Virus record (IMG/VR): IMGVR_UViG_3300027833_000054
Coordinates: 1 to 59,827 of that record
Length of the DNA stretch: 59,827 bases
Strand: one strand, 5' to 3'
Origin: a virus
Positions within the stretch are counted from its first letter, which is position 1; every line of letters starts with the position of its first letter. The notes under the pieces were generated by a model. That model saw only the letters and a program-made list of their open reading frames with translations, did no database searches and was not told where the DNA came from. Shown here piece after piece: positions 27,045-36,007 of the stretch. The position numbers and the translations under genes are program-made.

Positions 27045-27369
27045 CTTTTACAAATACTCCATCTACCATACGACCCGTGCGTACGTTAATTTTATTATAG
27101 GCTTCCTCTAAACATTCTGTCAGAGACAAACCCCATAGGTTCGCTTGGATGGCTAGGGTCACCAGCACATCTCCCATCTCATCTCGTACTCGATCTACAT
27201 CACCTTCATGTATCTCCTTAATCATCTCTTGAGATTCTTCTGAGAACTTGAGCAGCTGTTTACTTCTCCTTTCCACAAGATCTTTATGTTCAAAGATATC
27301 TCCAAGGATACCCTTGCGGTTACCCCAATCAATCACATTGTTTTCTAACTCTTCAAAGATCATATACAT
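27037..27369 (-). CDS. mazG: MazG-like nucleotide pyrophosphohydrolase
   Basis: 110 residues, a single MazG domain of the usual phage length. Metal-binding residues are in FSEESQEMIKEI (E-E-x2-E) and VRDEMGDVLVTL (D-E-x2-D), the two helices that define the fold. Such enzymes hydrolyse (d)NTPs or possibly (p)ppGpp, and in marine phages they accompany ribonucleotide reductase and PhoH as here. The start overlaps the previous stop (TAATG); a second ATG two codons later is also possible. Confidence 0.8.
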   Translation of the reverse strand: MYMIFEELENNVIDWGNRKGILGDIFEHKDLVERRSKQLLKFSEESQEMIKEIHEGDVDRVRDEMGDVLVTLAIQANLWGLSLTECLEEAYNKINVRTGRMVDGVFVKDE

Positions 27370-27563
27370 TACTCCTCCCCTTCATCAGGATCTATAGAGT
27401 CTTGAGCTATAGATAAGAATACAAAGTTAGCAGATGCTTGAAGCACACCCAGCATAGCTACGTTAGTCATCTTGCCGTTGTACTCTTGTATTAAATCGTT
27501 TAAGTCTTGAAGCATACTGTTTTCAGATGCATACTTTTCGGGGAATTGTGTTACGTTACTCAT
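27369..27563 (-). CDS. Small unknown protein
   Basis: 64 residues; a polar N-terminus, one weakly hydrophobic helix (VAMLGVLQASANFVFLSIA) and an acidic end (DSIDPDEGEE). Translationally coupled to mazG. Not recognised. Confidence 0.5.
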   Translation of the reverse strand: MSNVTQFPEKYASENSMLQDLNDLIQEYNGKMTNVAMLGVLQASANFVFLSIAQDSIDPDEGEE

Positions 27564-27573
27564 ATAATTATCC

Positions 27574-29820
27574 TTAACAAAAGAAATAGTCAGAAGATAT
27601 GATCTCAGATATATCTAAGTCACCAAGCTCTGGTTGTTTAAGTTCATAGCCCTCTCGGGTTTCTAGTAGCATCTCTTCTATAGCAGTAAAGAAGTTAGTG
27701 CTGTTGTACATCATAGCAAATTGCCACTTGGTGTGGTCAACAAGTTTATTCACATCACATGAATGGGTCGAAAAAGAATCATGTATAGCTCCAAAGTCTC
27801 CAGAGAAACTCTGAATAACTTTAGCCATGTGCGCTGCGTCCATTGAGTGGACAAAGTTAGGTGAGCATCCAGATGCAAACGATCTCCTACATGGCAACAG
27901 ATCGCCATTGGAAGTGATGTAAGGTATCTTAATGCTGTGACCTATCTGACCAAGACCACGGATGGTACTGCGTACAGTGATGTTCTTCTGCCTCCACACT
28001 TCATACAACACTGGGAATCCTGAGGGAGTTGTCCAACGTGTACATGTCTCACCTGTTGATAAGATATGGTCAGTCATCTTCTGTATAAACTTCATGGTCT
28101 TTAAGGGTCCTACGCATGTGTCATTGATTGCAAGTATTAATTGCTTTGACAGAGGGGTACAGTCATCTTCAGTGATATTGTACATCTTATCATAGCCTTC
28201 AACCTTACAGTCGTAGTACATGTTAGCAGCTATCTTTTTCTGACCAGCTGAGTAAGCCCTTGTCATGGAGCCACGTTTAGCTATCCCTTTCCTGATAGCT
28301 TTCATTGGTATGTTACGTTCAGCAAACCACTCAGGCATCCTGTCGATAAGACGTTTAGCCACTTGAACATAGAAGTCTTTCTGTATTTCGCTTGGTACTA
28401 GGGACACAAGCTCACCAGCTTCTTTGTCTTTAGAGATAGCTGCCAGATGTTGCCAACCATTATTACTCCCGTCAACCGGGATAGGTGTACGACTCATGTG
28501 TACTTTATTATTTAGTACAGCATTGTTATAACCTGCCACATCTAAGCAACATGCAAGAAAGCTAACGGGCTTTTCTGCTTCTGTCCTGAAGCTTTGTCCA
28601 TCCGCTAATTGGTTTATCCAAGTCAGGTTGTTTAGGGTCCACAACTCTCGATCCTTTAGGGTCATCTTGTCTACTGAGATTGTGGATAATCCTTCGTCTT
28701 GAAGATAAGTTTTGTAGTCCGCTGTCGCCCATTCGGGTAGTTCCTCCAGTTCATATGATTGATTATAAGAACAAGCTGTATGTATGCACAACCACCTGTA
28801 TCCCTCAGTGTCCATAGCTTTTGCATAAGCAAACTCAAAGAGTCCTTTAGATACATCAGACCCTTGGAAGTTTAGGAATGGCTCAGTGTAGTACACACGT
28901 CCACGATAGTCACACTCTACCATCTGATAGAAGTCACGTAGTCCTATGGCATGTACCTTAGCCATGACAAACTTCATCTCTATAGCTTTTGATTTAGCTT
29001 TTATAGACTCATCTTCAAGATCTATGAACAATCCTAGGTTAGTCTCTAAGGCTTTGGCAACTGTACTGTTGAGTCTCCAAGGTGTTTGCTGTAGCTTGTT
29101 AAGGGCAGTGATAAAAGGTGCTCCTATAAGCTGCTTAAAGTCTTCCTCTGAACTCATACGCTTTATGTATGGCCTCTTGGTGAACTCATTACGCAATGAC
29201 ATGATGTCTTTTGGGGGTGTGAAAGACGTACCTATAAGCGTACTCTTTATATACTCAGGTGGTAGGTCTCCAAGGGTAGCCCATGTGCTTAGCAACTGTA
29301 TAATGTACGGTGCACGAAACCCTTTGTACTCTCTTTCAATATGGATATAACCCAGTTGAAAGAAAGCTTCTAGGTATAGGTCACCTACTGCCAGAATCTC
29401 TTGATGGTTAGTGTTTAGTACACCTAAAGCAGACAGCACCTGTAAGCCTATCACAGACGATGTGACGGTTAGTTTAAAGGGGCTAGCTGATGACCTTCGG
29501 GACTTCTGATAAGCTGCCACAGCACCTGCTACGGCCCTTACAGATAGCTTCTCGTAGCTACATCCATATGGGATCATTGAAGAGATCAATCTGGCCCCTT
29601 CTGGGGGCCTCCCACGGAACGTATTACCCTCACATCTTTCCTTGATATACTCTGTTATCTTTTCTATACCACCTGAGTTATCCAGTGTACTCGAGGAAGT
29701 CCTCTTGTCCTCTGAGTCGGTTGGTTCTGGTGTCGTAGTATGCTGAACCACAGTCTCCAGTTCGTCCTGTGAATCGTGACTTAAGTACTCGGAGTTTAAT
29801 TGTGTTTCTTTCATCTTCAT
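27574..29820 (-). CDS. Single-subunit DNA-dependent RNA polymerase (T7 type)
   Basis: 748 residues, shorter than T7 RNA polymerase (883). Motif A with the first catalytic Asp is in PVDGSNNGWQHLAA (T7: DGSCSGIQHFSA). Motif B is RKGIAKRGSMTRAYS, with the conserved K, R and Y. Motif C with the second catalytic Asp is AIHDSFSTHSCD (T7: LIHDSFGT). It should read phage promoters such as those at 42136, 46801, 50145 and 50192. The first 48 residues or so overlap the end of the primase gene by 143 bases and are low in complexity, so the true start may be further in. The gene is at the distal end of the early operon rather than near its beginning as in T7. Confidence 0.9.
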   Translation of the reverse strand: MKMKETQLNSEYLSHDSQDELETVVQHTTTPEPTDSEDKRTSSSTLDNSGGIEKITEYIKERCEGNTFRGRPPEGARLISSMIPYGCSYEKLSVRAVAGAVAAYQKSRRSSASPFKLTVTSSVIGLQVLSALGVLNTNHQEILAVGDLYLEAFFQLGYIHIEREYKGFRAPYIIQLLSTWATLGDLPPEYIKSTLIGTSFTPPKDIMSLRNEFTKRPYIKRMSSEEDFKQLIGAPFITALNKLQQTPWRLNSTVAKALETNLGLFIDLEDESIKAKSKAIEMKFVMAKVHAIGLRDFYQMVECDYRGRVYYTEPFLNFQGSDVSKGLFEFAYAKAMDTEGYRWLCIHTACSYNQSYELEELPEWATADYKTYLQDEGLSTISVDKMTLKDRELWTLNNLTWINQLADGQSFRTEAEKPVSFLACCLDVAGYNNAVLNNKVHMSRTPIPVDGSNNGWQHLAAISKDKEAGELVSLVPSEIQKDFYVQVAKRLIDRMPEWFAERNIPMKAIRKGIAKRGSMTRAYSAGQKKIAANMYYDCKVEGYDKMYNITEDDCTPLSKQLILAINDTCVGPLKTMKFIQKMTDHILSTGETCTRWTTPSGFPVLYEVWRQKNITVRSTIRGLGQIGHSIKIPYITSNGDLLPCRRSFASGCSPNFVHSMDAAHMAKVIQSFSGDFGAIHDSFSTHSCDVNKLVDHTKWQFAMMYNSTNFFTAIEEMLLETREGYELKQPELGDLDISEIISSDYFFC

Positions 29821-31306
29821 CTTCTGCCACTAAGTTACGAGAGAATGTAATTATATCAAAGCTGATCTGTTTAATCGAGCCTGAACCTTTGATGTCATCA
29901 ATAGATGATAGGTGGCCCTCTTCAAAGGACCTACCTTGTGACTTCCTAAGGTGACTGATTAACCCTAGCCATACGTTATGCTTCTTGACTATCTTAAGTA
30001 AGTCAGACATGACTGAATCTATGGCTTCGTTACCTGTCTTTCCATCAGCCCCTTCAGATACAGCGATGGTGATATGATCAAGAATGAGATACTGGCACCC
30101 AAGCAAGCATAGGTTTTCGATTTGGTCAATGAGACTAGAATCTGAAACAGCTCCATTGTGGTCAAGTAATATGAGGCGTTCATTTCCAAATACTCTTTCA
30201 AATGCCCTACGCTCTTGCTCAACAGTCGGGTTTGTAGGAGTAAACATCTTGATAAATTTCTCTGCAGAATCTCCAATGCTTTCTTCAAGAGACACAAGGC
30301 CAATCGATTCATCGGTGTTATCCTCCAATTCTAGTATGATCTCTTTGATCATTGTTGATTTACCTGAACCAGTTCCAGATGTGAATAAGACTATCTCACC
30401 CTTACGCATACCATCTAGCTTATCGTTAAGACCTTCAAGACATTTAGGGTATGGGATAGACTCAACAGATTTACGTTCAACGTATGCCTCCCAGATAGCT
30501 TCACCACGTACAATAGCTGCAGGTGTGTAGCTTCTTGCACTAAACACAGAGCTTATGATCTCAGATGGGTTAGCTATCAGAGCATCACAGGGATCATTGG
30601 AAGACAGGGATGCTACCTTAGTTTTATCCCAACCAATTATCTTAGCTGCTTCTGCTACTGCTTTTTCTCCAGCTTCATCTTGATCAAACATTAAGATGAC
30701 TTCCTTGAACGATCGTAACCAATCTCTGTTAGCTACAAGTATCTTCATGTTAGATGAGGATGGCAGGGATACCACAGGGTACACCTTCTTGTACTTGTTA
30801 AGCATAGCTTGCTGTACTGCAATAGCATCTAGCTCACCCTCAGTTATGATCACCTTGAAACCACCGGGTTGGAACTTAGACTGACCAAACAGTTCAAGCT
30901 TAGCGTTCTTGAGGTCACCTACAACTCGGAACTCTTTAGGCAGTGTACGTTTCTTATACGCAACTATCTTACCCTTGACTGTGTATGGGTAGTAGTGTGC
31001 ATTAACTGTACCATTAGAGTCATAAGATACTTTCATATCGTACTCATCACATGCAGTCTTAGTCAGACCACGTTCACGTACACCTGCACTGTCATAGTTA
31101 CTTATATCTTGAAGTGAATCGCCACTCATATCATACTCTCGTTGGGTATTGGGGTTAAACTTTGACACTACTGTGTCATCATATTGATCTAGGAATGCTG
31201 GCTTGTTACATGCAAAACATTTACCTCTTCCATTAGACCATAGTGCTACTGCATCTGAAGACCCACAATGTATACATGGGTAGTGCTTAGTGAATGTTGC
31301 ACCCAT
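29678..31306 (-). CDS. DNA primase-helicase (T7 gp4 type)
   Basis: 542 residues from ATG 31306, placed behind AGGTGG; a GTG three codons upstream is less likely. An N-terminal zinc finger (C11, C14, C30, C33) is followed by a TOPRIM primase core (VIITEGELDAIAVQQ with its Glu; LMFDQDEAGE with DxD-like residues). A RecA-type helicase half carries Walker A FTSGTGSGKSTM and Walker B-like YLILDHI. Length matches T7 gp4 (566). It unwinds the fork and primes lagging-strand synthesis for the family A polymerase encoded nearby. Confidence 0.9.
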   Translation of the reverse strand: MGATFTKHYPCIHCGSSDAVALWSNGRGKCFACNKPAFLDQYDDTVVSKFNPNTQREYDMSGDSLQDISNYDSAGVRERGLTKTACDEYDMKVSYDSNGTVNAHYYPYTVKGKIVAYKKRTLPKEFRVVGDLKNAKLELFGQSKFQPGGFKVIITEGELDAIAVQQAMLNKYKKVYPVVSLPSSSNMKILVANRDWLRSFKEVILMFDQDEAGEKAVAEAAKIIGWDKTKVASLSSNDPCDALIANPSEIISSVFSARSYTPAAIVRGEAIWEAYVERKSVESIPYPKCLEGLNDKLDGMRKGEIVLFTSGTGSGKSTMIKEIILELEDNTDESIGLVSLEESIGDSAEKFIKMFTPTNPTVEQERRAFERVFGNERLILLDHNGAVSDSSLIDQIENLCLLGCQYLILDHITIAVSEGADGKTGNEAIDSVMSDLLKIVKKHNVWLGLISHLRKSQGRSFEEGHLSSIDDIKGSGSIKQISFDIITFSRNLVAEDEDERNTIKLRVLKSRFTGRTGDCGSAYYDTRTNRLRGQEDFLEYTG

Positions 31307-31458
31307 CAGTTCCACCTGCTTTCTTTTAGGGATTTAGTATCAGTACGTCTGGTGCTTGCTTTAGACTTAGCATCAAGTCTCTGTTGTTTCTTCTCCTTTG
31401 GTTTCAATAAGTAATCTTCCGCTTCTGTAGATTTCGTCAAGTCTTGTTTTTGTTTCAT
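31306..31458 (-). CDS. Possible 50-residue Lys-rich protein bridging two genes
   Basis: An open frame from ATG 31458 overlaps the end of the GIY-YIG gene and its TGA (31308-31306) shares its last base with the ATG of the primase-helicase. It encodes a very basic peptide (MKQKQDLTKSTEAEDYLLKP … KESRWN). The stop/start coupling fills an otherwise unused 66-base gap, but the ribosome site is weak. Keep as a candidate only. Confidence 0.3.
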   Translation of the reverse strand: MKQKQDLTKSTEAEDYLLKPKEKKQQRLDAKSKASTRRTDTKSLKESRWN

Positions 31459-31864
31459 TTGTTATTGCTTCTTTTGGAATGAACTTAATTGCACCTATCT
31501 GTCTGTTTAAATACAGAGGCACACCTAACAGGCATTTCTCTGTAAGAACATCTAAGTACCATTGAACTTTACACTCTCCTGCTGACAAGCCACCTCTTGT
31601 TTCAAACAATTGAATGATCTCGTAAGACAATTCAGAACCATTAGTTTTTAGTTCATTGATATGTTTGGAGGAGCTTGTGTACGACTTCCAGTTAGACTCC
31701 TTGTCTCTTTTGGTTTTCTTATATGAATGGAACTGCTTCTTACCTATGTACCTTATGGGGTTACCATCGGGTACAGATACAGTTATAAGATATATGAAAC
31801 CAAAGTAATCGTCAACAACAAAGGGATCTCCTTTGTAGTTCCAATGTCCTAGTGGTTTACTCAT
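31373..31864 (-). CDS. GIY-YIG endonuclease (SegE-like / phage recombination nuclease)
   Basis: 163 residues from ATG 31864, overlapping the exonuclease stop, with GAGGTG upstream. GFIYLITVSVPDG and IRYIGKKQFHSY are the two GIY-YIG strands (here FIY and YIG), with the downstream Glu in GECKVQWYLDVL. The SNWKSYTSSSKHINEL and LFETRGGLSAGECKVQW blocks match phage SegE-like proteins. It could be a homing-type enzyme or a stand-alone nuclease of the replication cluster that takes the place of T7 endonuclease I; no intron or split target is seen nearby. Confidence 0.7.
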   Translation of the reverse strand: MSKPLGHWNYKGDPFVVDDYFGFIYLITVSVPDGNPIRYIGKKQFHSYKKTKRDKESNWKSYTSSSKHINELKTNGSELSYEIIQLFETRGGLSAGECKVQWYLDVLTEKCLLGVPLYLNRQIGAIKFIPKEAITNETKTRLDEIYRSGRLLIETKGEETTET

Positions 31865-32639
31865 TAACAAACACCTCTTCAATAGTTAACCTACGGAAAC
31901 CGTTCCAATCCCTGCGCATGTACAGTAAGTTGAAGCAGGTCTCAAGCTTAGGTTTCCAATCACGTGGATGATGGTCACGCCATGTGTTAGCAACAGTCTC
32001 AATCATATCTTTTGTCGGTACATCTTTTAAAATCTTCTCAGCTTTCTTAGGGCCTATACCTTTTAGTCCATGAATGTTATCTGTACTGTCTCCTGTTAGC
32101 ATTTGAATACACATTTTGTAATGACCTTGGTCACCGTCAATGAAGTATTGTGTCTTCTTGTTGAAGTTGTAATGCCATCCGGGAACCATGTCAATGTCTT
32201 TATCTATGTGAGCTATGATGTAATGTTCACCAGCTTCATAAGCTTCTTGCGCCCATATAGATACAATGTCATCTGCCTCACAGTTGTCAGACTTAAAGCA
32301 ACCTGTTTCCCATGCGTACTCTGTCACTGCCTCTCGTCTTTCCTTGACCTTAGGATCCAGAGGTGTGCTACTCCTATTACCTTTGTAGTCCTCAGAGATA
32401 TCATATCGGAAGTTACCCTTGCCTTTGACAGCTACGTAACCTTTGATACTACCTGTGTCACGCATGATGGCATCAAGTGCTTTATCAAAGTAACTCTTTG
32501 CTTGTGTGACTGAGTCTGTTGTCACTGCTATACGAAAGATGATTGAGTCAGCGTCTATAAAACACTTATCGAACTCCATCTCCTCTGTCATACAGCTCTT
32601 GTTAAACATCTCGTATACTGCATCGTTATTGTTGAACAT
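31857..32639 (-). CDS. 5'-3' exonuclease (T7 gp6 / FEN type)
   Basis: 260 residues. Metal-binding acidic residues are in FIDADSIIFRIA (start of the PIN-like fold), DNCEADDIVSIWA and IAHIDKDIDMVPG. The helix-3-turn-helix DNA-binding part is in MLTGDSTDNIHGLKGIGPKK. Such enzymes degrade host DNA and remove RNA primers. It lies between the DNA polymerase and a nuclease gene and overlaps the latter by eight bases. Confidence 0.85.
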   Translation of the reverse strand: MFNNNDAVYEMFNKSCMTEEMEFDKCFIDADSIIFRIAVTTDSVTQAKSYFDKALDAIMRDTGSIKGYVAVKGKGNFRYDISEDYKGNRSSTPLDPKVKERREAVTEYAWETGCFKSDNCEADDIVSIWAQEAYEAGEHYIIAHIDKDIDMVPGWHYNFNKKTQYFIDGDQGHYKMCIQMLTGDSTDNIHGLKGIGPKKAEKILKDVPTKDMIETVANTWRDHHPRDWKPKLETCFNLLYMRRDWNGFRRLTIEEVFVNE

Positions 32640-32656
32640 ATCTATTACTCTTTTTA

Positions 32657-34510
32657 TCAGTGTATTTCAGCATAATTAATACCTATCTTTCCATCTCCAT
32701 CCATACAAGTTACATCTACAGACTTAGGACCCTCACGGAATCCAGCTACAGATATTTCTAGTACAGTCTTAGCATGTTTAGTTGGGGTAACCCATGCAGT
32801 TTCATCATGATAGAACAAGATAGGGTATGTGTTTTCGATACCTAACTCTTTAATCTTCTTGTACTGATAGACTAACGCAGACTTACACGTTATACCTTCC
32901 AGTGTTTGAAGTAAATAGTTTAGGAGTTGATGTTCTGAACCTACGATTACTCGTCTGCCATCAGCACCTATGATAAAACCTATACCTGTCTTCATTTTGT
33001 TATGGTTGTATTCAGCTGACAAAGAATCCTTGAGTTCCTTAAGCTTAGGGAATGCTGCTTTGAACTTAGCATCTGCTTCCTTACCAGCCTTAGGGGATTT
33101 TAATCCAGTGATAACCTCACCAAGCTTAGACATACCTGCACCAAACAAATATGCATAGATAAAACTTTTAGCTTTTGTTCTTGAGATACCAAGGATAGCA
33201 GCGTTACGAGAGTGAGCATCAGTTCCATCAGATTCTTTACCCACAACAACTGAAGCTGTGAACTCATCATCTCCCATGTAATGTGCAAGACCTCTGAATT
33301 GATTACCAGCAGAGTCAGCTCCAACAAGCCTACGACCACGCTCACAAGTAAGTAAAGCTCTAAGATCCTTACCGTATTGTGCGTGTACTCCGGGAATGTT
33401 TACGATACCTCTGTGTCTGCAACGGAATGATGGTGTACCTATGGTAAACATATCACCATGAAGCCTACCATCACCCCACCTAGCAACCATTTCTATCCAG
33501 CTGTCAACCATAGATAACCTTTGACGTAACATATAGTAGTCACTTATCATTGAACCAACTATACCTAGGGGTTCTAGTGATGAGTCTGTTAGTTTAGGTG
33601 ACATCTTAATCCACTTGCCTCTGACTTTCTTGAACGTCCAATCATCAGGCTTCCAACCAATGTCAGAGAGGTACTTCTTTACCTCTGCTAATTGACCTAG
33701 TCGTACCTCACTGAACTCTATACGAGAGAAAGGTCCTGTGATGAAACTCTCAGAAGCCTTAGTGTCTGCAGCTAAGTCATACCAATCAGTTATTAACTTA
33801 TAGTAGTCACCATTCTTCTTTACAATCTTATCTACTTCTTTACTACCCTTAAGCATACACACACTGCCTAGCTGTGGCTCAAGCTCATCCTCAATGGCAT
33901 GTAGTTTCCATGTAAGATTCTCCTTAAGTTCTTTAGCTTTAGGCATGTTAAACAACCAACCTTTAGCTGTGATCTCAGCATTAACTGTTGCAAAGTCATG
34001 CTCCAGATCTAAAGCTTGTTTGAACTGTGGTCTTGCTTTGATTTGTATTGACGCTTCTCTTGACAGTCTCTCGTATACTTTAGTGTTTAATGTAACGTCT
34101 TGTATACAATAGGTTAACATTTCTTGGTTGTAGTTAGTCCAATCGTTGTAGTCTCCTTTCGGATACTTGAAGAACTCACCCCAACCTGCAAGACCATGTC
34201 TGTGTGTGCGTTGGAACATACATAGCTGTGACATTAGCAGTGTATCCCATACAGTCTGAGAGGGCCTAGGTTCCCATCCTAGAAGTCTTTTAAGAACTGG
34301 TAGGTCATATCCAATTATGTTGTGACCTGCTATTAGATCAGCTTCTAGGAGCTTCTGAAGCCCTTCTTCCAAGGATGGTAGGTTGTCATCATAATCTGAG
34401 TAAGAATATATCTCTTTAGTGGTGATATCTTGCATTACAAGACACCATATTGTGTCTACCTCAGGGATAAGTCCGTTAGTTTCTAGATCCCAAATCAATT
34501 TAGTTGTCAT
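32657..34510 (-). CDS. DNA polymerase, family A (T7 gp5 type)
   Basis: 617 residues (T7: 704), after GGGAGGACTGACT. 3'-5' exonuclease motifs: WDLETNG (DxE), NIIGYDLPVLKRLLG, and YCIQDVTLNTKVYERL. Polymerase motif A is GADSAGNQFRGLAHYM, motif B RTKAKSFIYAYLFGAG, motif C LFYHDETAW. In motif A the Glu found in most family A enzymes (E480 in T7, E710 in E. coli Pol I) is Gln. In motif B the residue aligned with E. coli F762 is Tyr, as in T7. It replicates the phage genome together with the primase-helicase. Confidence 0.92.
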   Translation of the reverse strand: MTTKLIWDLETNGLIPEVDTIWCLVMQDITTKEIYSYSDYDDNLPSLEEGLQKLLEADLIAGHNIIGYDLPVLKRLLGWEPRPSQTVWDTLLMSQLCMFQRTHRHGLAGWGEFFKYPKGDYNDWTNYNQEMLTYCIQDVTLNTKVYERLSREASIQIKARPQFKQALDLEHDFATVNAEITAKGWLFNMPKAKELKENLTWKLHAIEDELEPQLGSVCMLKGSKEVDKIVKKNGDYYKLITDWYDLAADTKASESFITGPFSRIEFSEVRLGQLAEVKKYLSDIGWKPDDWTFKKVRGKWIKMSPKLTDSSLEPLGIVGSMISDYYMLRQRLSMVDSWIEMVARWGDGRLHGDMFTIGTPSFRCRHRGIVNIPGVHAQYGKDLRALLTCERGRRLVGADSAGNQFRGLAHYMGDDEFTASVVVGKESDGTDAHSRNAAILGISRTKAKSFIYAYLFGAGMSKLGEVITGLKSPKAGKEADAKFKAAFPKLKELKDSLSAEYNHNKMKTGIGFIIGADGRRVIVGSEHQLLNYLLQTLEGITCKSALVYQYKKIKELGIENTYPILFYHDETAWVTPTKHAKTVLEISVAGFREGPKSVDVTCMDGDGKIGINYAEIH

Positions 34511-34571
34511 AGTCAGTCCTCCCAGACCGTTAAGCAGTTTACAGTGACCTTGCTTAGGTCAATTAGTTATT

Positions 34572-35525
34572 TCACCAGCCCCAAGAAGAGCCAGACATTC
34601 CATCAGCTGAGTAATCAGTGACACGTCCTTCAAAGAAGTTCTTGAAGCTGTCACCATTGAGTACCCAATCCAACCAAGGAAGTGGGTTTTCTTCTATATT
34701 CCAGTTAGGCTTGAGACCTAGGTTAGTCAGTCGTCTGTCCGCGATATATCGAATATAGAGCTTGACTTCTTCTGCTGTGAGACCTTCCATAGGTCCCATT
34801 TCAAACGCAAGATCGATAACTTTGTCTTCAAGATTGACAGCAGTTCGGTACATTTCATAGATAGATAGTTTAAACTCATCATTTACAACCTCCGGGTTTT
34901 CATTTGTGTATGTTCGGAACAATTCGGTCATACCAGCTACGTGCATAGTCTCATCACGGATACTCCACTCAACAATCTCACACATTCCCTTAAGTTTACC
35001 ATACCTTTGGAAGTTTAACAGCATTACAAATGCAGAGAATAGAGACATACCTTCGTTACATACAGTTTGAGCCAATGCTTTTGCTAAGCCTTGCTTAGTA
35101 TCTGGGTCAAATGTTTGCATGAACTCTAGTTTGTCGGACATTTCTTTGTATTCTAGGAATGCAGCGTACTCAGACTCTGAGAAACCAAGTGTATCGTTGA
35201 GTAATGCATAGCTACGCATATGAATTGTCTCTCTTTGAGCAAAAGACAGCATCATCATACGTGCTTCATTGTTTTTAATGCGAGGTAGAAACACATCCAC
35301 GTAACTACCACCTACGATTACATCAGATTGTGTGAATAATCTTAGGATTTGGGTGATAAAGTTCTTCTCTGATGAAGAAATCTTACCAGACTTCCATTGT
35401 ACAACGTCCTCGTTTAGATCACACTCCCACTCACCCCAATGTAATTTGTCATGTTCAATCGCTTGAGTGACAAAACTACTGTAGTTGAAGGGTTTAAAGG
35501 CTGGTGATGCGGTTAGTAAGCTCAT
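34572..35525 (-). CDS. nrdB: Ribonucleotide reductase class I, small subunit
   Basis: 317 residues. Conserved iron/radical residues are visible: Glu in IKNNEARMM, Glu and His in AQRETIHMRSY with the radical Tyr in RSY, Glu in TVCNEGMSLFSAF, and Glu and His in IRDETMHVAGM. The first metal ligand, normally Asp in a (D/E)DVxDW context, is Gln43 (DVVQW; codon CAA). It provides the radical for NrdA and thus dNTPs for phage replication. Overlaps the small gene upstream by ATGA. Strong AAGGAG site. Confidence 0.9.
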   Translation of the reverse strand: MSLLTASPAFKPFNYSSFVTQAIEHDKLHWGEWECDLNEDVVQWKSGKISSSEKNFITQILRLFTQSDVIVGGSYVDVFLPRIKNNEARMMMLSFAQRETIHMRSYALLNDTLGFSESEYAAFLEYKEMSDKLEFMQTFDPDTKQGLAKALAQTVCNEGMSLFSAFVMLLNFQRYGKLKGMCEIVEWSIRDETMHVAGMTELFRTYTNENPEVVNDEFKLSIYEMYRTAVNLEDKVIDLAFEMGPMEGLTAEEVKLYIRYIADRRLTNLGLKPNWNIEENPLPWLDWVLNGDSFKNFFEGRVTDYSADGMSGSSWGW

Positions 35526-35695
35526 TTTCCTTGCTCCTTTATTGATTCTATCTTTAACGCGTTTTCAATTGCTATGCTGATCACCATCCAATCAATCATA
35601 GCCTCGGTCTTAGTCTTAGGTGGGTAACTAAACTCGGGGCATGTAACCAAATTTATATACTCTTTCTTAATTCTATCAAGGTCTTTAGTGTTCAT
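35522..35695 (-). CDS. 57-residue unknown protein between small gene and nrdB
   Basis: Frame from ATG 35695 to TGA 35522, overlapping the neighbours on both sides (stop of the preceding gene and ATGA with nrdB). A double ATG at 35698 leaves an alternative start. The peptide reads MNTKDLDRIKKEYINLVTCP … EAMIDWMVISIAIENALKIE. Amphipathic helices, no family recognised. The coupling and GAGGTGA site support it. Confidence 0.55.
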   Translation of the reverse strand: MNTKDLDRIKKEYINLVTCPEFSYPPKTKTEAMIDWMVISIAIENALKIESIKEQGK

Positions 35696-35966
35696 CATTC
35701 ACCTCATCTGGTCTCTGGTATTCTTCTAATTCATCCATTGCTTTAACATAAGCAACCTCAGCATCTACATAAGCAGCATAAGCAGCAGCATAAGCAACCT
35801 CAGCAGCCTCAGCATCAGCAGCTAAAGCAGGAGAAATAACATCATCCCAAGGATCATCCCAAGCATAAGCATAAGCAGCAGTAGCATCAGCAGCAATAGC
35901 ATCAGCAGCATAAGCAGCAGCTTTAGCGTCTACAACCTTTGCCTCTAGTTGCTCTAGTTTAGTCAC
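35685..35966 (-). CDS. Ala/Tyr/Asp-rich repetitive protein
   Basis: 93 residues from GTG 35966 behind AAGGAGCAAGCCA. Between a helical N-terminus (LEQLEAKVVDAKAAAYAADA) and an acidic C-terminus it is almost made of A, Y, D and V (AYAYAW; AEVAYAAAYAAYVDAEVAYV). The DNA is correspondingly repetitive in GCA/TAA-like triplets on the plus strand. This kind of alanine-tyrosine repeat protein occurs in scattered phages and has no known role; it should form a long helix or coiled coil. Confidence 0.55.
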   Translation of the reverse strand: MTKLEQLEAKVVDAKAAAYAADAIAADATAAYAYAWDDPWDDVISPALAADAEAAEVAYAAAYAAYVDAEVAYVKAMDELEEYQRPDEVNDEH

Positions 35967-36007
35967 TGGCTTGCTCCTTTATGTATTCTTTTAATTCAGT
36001 CATTTGG

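Noticed and set aside
31373-31864. A homing endonuclease with an intron
   Set aside because: The GIY-YIG protein lies between intact genes; no split gene or intron core is recognisable, so it is reported simply as a nuclease.
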